DNA from: Scylla paramamosain
Lineage: Eukaryota; Arthropoda; Malacostraca; Decapoda; Portunidae
NCBI RefSeq assembly: GCF_035594125.1
Contig: NC_087181.1
Location: 3,530,001-3,594,000, forward strand
Length of the DNA stretch: 64,000 nucleotides
Direction of reading: 5' to 3'
A program made the translations under genes and the position numbers. Under the pieces are notes generated by a model. That model searched no databases, was not told the origin of the DNA, and was given only the letters and a program-made list of their open reading frames with translations. Positions 62,540-64,000 of this stretch are shown one piece after another; within the stretch, counting starts at the first letter, position 1, and each line of letters starts with the position of its first letter.

Positions 62540-64000
62540 AAGACACGGTGAGGAGAAGGGGCCCTGTGGTTCGTAACTCTCAGTTGTTGATTCGCGAGAA
62601 AGGTTTTGATTAGGTTGCATGGACATAGAAATTAAGGCTTGTGCTCTTTGTTTATTTTATTTACTTCATTGAAGTTGAGATAAATTTTGATGGATTGCAG
62701 GGACACACACGCACACACACACACAGATCTTTAACTCTGTACTTTACTTAACTGGAATTGCAGTTACCATTCCTACTGTCTTACATCATAAAGCGGCTGC
62801 CACCCTCAGCTGTGATGTCACTCCTGTGTCAGTGAAGGCAATGTATGTCAGACAGTGTTGACCTTTTCCTCACTCCCGTCACCTAAGCCAACGATTTACC
62901 GGATAATTCCATTTCATTTACCGGATAAATCCAATTATATAAAATCCTTTTTTGGGGGAATAACCATTATTTCAAGTCGGTATTACTGAAAGCGGTAAAA
63001 TTCATTCACAGTTTACTTTCTGGAGAACTTTTAAGGCGTGTGTCGCCAGTTTTGAATCCATTTGAACAGGCGGAATGGATGGTGTTGGCCTGAATGTTCT
63101 TCCCAGTCTCGTGTTTTTGTCCAGTGTTATTCAGACTTTGTCATACTAAATTTGCCATACTAAATATATAAGTATTTTCAACGTGTTTAATGCCAAAAAT
63201 TGTTTACCCCCCCCCAAAAAAAAGTAGTTTGGTCCTATTGTAAAAAATGTACCAATTTCAAATTGTAGTACTGTTATTGTTTGTACTGTGTAGTGAGTGC
63301 TGTAGTTCAGGTGTGTAATTTTTTTGTGGAAAGTTTTGGTGTGGCTGCTGGACATTATTACATGAGGTTGCCATAAAGCCTTGGTAAATTTTTGGTAAGC
63401 TGCATTTTGCTAAGTAAAGATCTTCAAAAAGAAGAAAATGGACACAGTAATATAAAATTAGTGCTACCTGTAGACAAGTGCAGTCCAAACCAATATTGCA
63501 AGAATGCTCCAGCTAGATTTTATGCATCATCTGCCACAAAGATCAACTTTAATTTGTAAAGAAACTGTTTGGTAAATATTCAGAAGTAATTAAAAAGTAA
63601 ATTTTGAAGTTATGAAGATTAGCTTGAAATTCTTTAATGTTAGGAATATTAACATTATGCTGAGAATGTGCATTGTTAAAAGCATAGCTGGATACGATAA
63701 CAAAAAAATTTATCACAATAACAGATAAACAGATAATGATAACTTTATCGGTGATGACCAGTAATTGATAAGGCTGTAAATTTATTGCCTGATAACCAAT
63801 AAATTGATAAATCCAAAATTCCAATACTGGCAATAACAATATTGATATTTTGAATAAAAAAACTTGATAAATCCAAATCTTTATTTTTATCTTTATTTTA
63901 TAGGAAACTTCAAATTCAGTGTTTATCCTTCACTAATGAAAAATACTATTTTAAGTTAAATAATTACATCCAATTTTGAAAATTTAAAACTTCAACATGC
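62540..64000. other. no gene seen
   Basis: AT-rich. Short (AC)n at 62704-62725, and a cluster of GATAA words at 63690-63870 (AATTGATAA, ACTTGATAAATCC repeated). Confidence 0.4.

Overview
This is a eukaryotic window from a microsatellite-saturated arthropod genome, most likely a decapod crustacean. The evidence is two Rebers-Riddiford (RR) cuticle protein genes, arthropod-style short intron/exon genes, crustacean-type non-LTR retrotransposon debris, and very dense (GA)n, (AT)n, (AAC)n, (AAT)n and (AGT)n tracts. The species cannot be fixed by reading. All introns below were placed by hand from splice consensus, frame continuity and remembered family architecture; none was tested by alignment or RNA.

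Layout. At 1-13.2 kb there is a convergent pair of cuticle-protein genes. The 3' terminal exon of one (plus strand, 1090-1522) carries an IIDGG pentapeptide repeat. A complete four-exon gene follows on the minus strand (13138-7748); its 1290-residue product has a signal peptide, one RR chitin-binding domain and a giant Gln/Ser/Asp-rich tail ending in 18 copies of a decapeptide coded by a 30-bp minisatellite. At 18.1-19.5 kb (minus) lies a small synaptobrevin/VAMP R-SNARE gene. From 19.6 to 40 kb I see no host gene. That stretch is microsatellites, minisatellites, non-LTR retrotransposon fragments (three families, called LINE-A, B and C here), a TTAA-flanked short element, a Harbinger-like element with terminal inverted repeats, and a large dispersed repeat present in inverted copies at 5.7-7.2 and 28.9-30.8 kb.

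At 40.2-49.6 kb (plus) a complete nine-exon gene encodes a CHID1 (chitinase domain-containing protein 1) orthologue of about 388 residues. At 55.8-60.0 kb (minus) a complete six-exon gene encodes an RWDD2-type protein (RWD domain plus DUF1115), 306 residues. The two genes are convergent, with about 6 kb between their stop codons. A possible single coding exon of unknown identity lies at 62.3-62.5 kb.

The genes do not form a pathway. Cuticle proteins bind chitin in the exoskeleton, VAMP drives vesicle fusion, CHID1 is a secretory-pathway/lysosomal GH18-fold protein and RWDD2 is a poorly characterised intracellular protein. The most notable non-genic structures are a perfect palindrome of about 290 bp built from (AT)n and a 46-bp unique arm at 58.65-58.94 kb, two adjacent palindromes in a cuticle-gene intron, a minisatellite that appears to include the CHID1 exon 5 splice donor (apparently a GC donor), and a (CT)n microsatellite placed as the polypyrimidine tract of the VAMP start exon.
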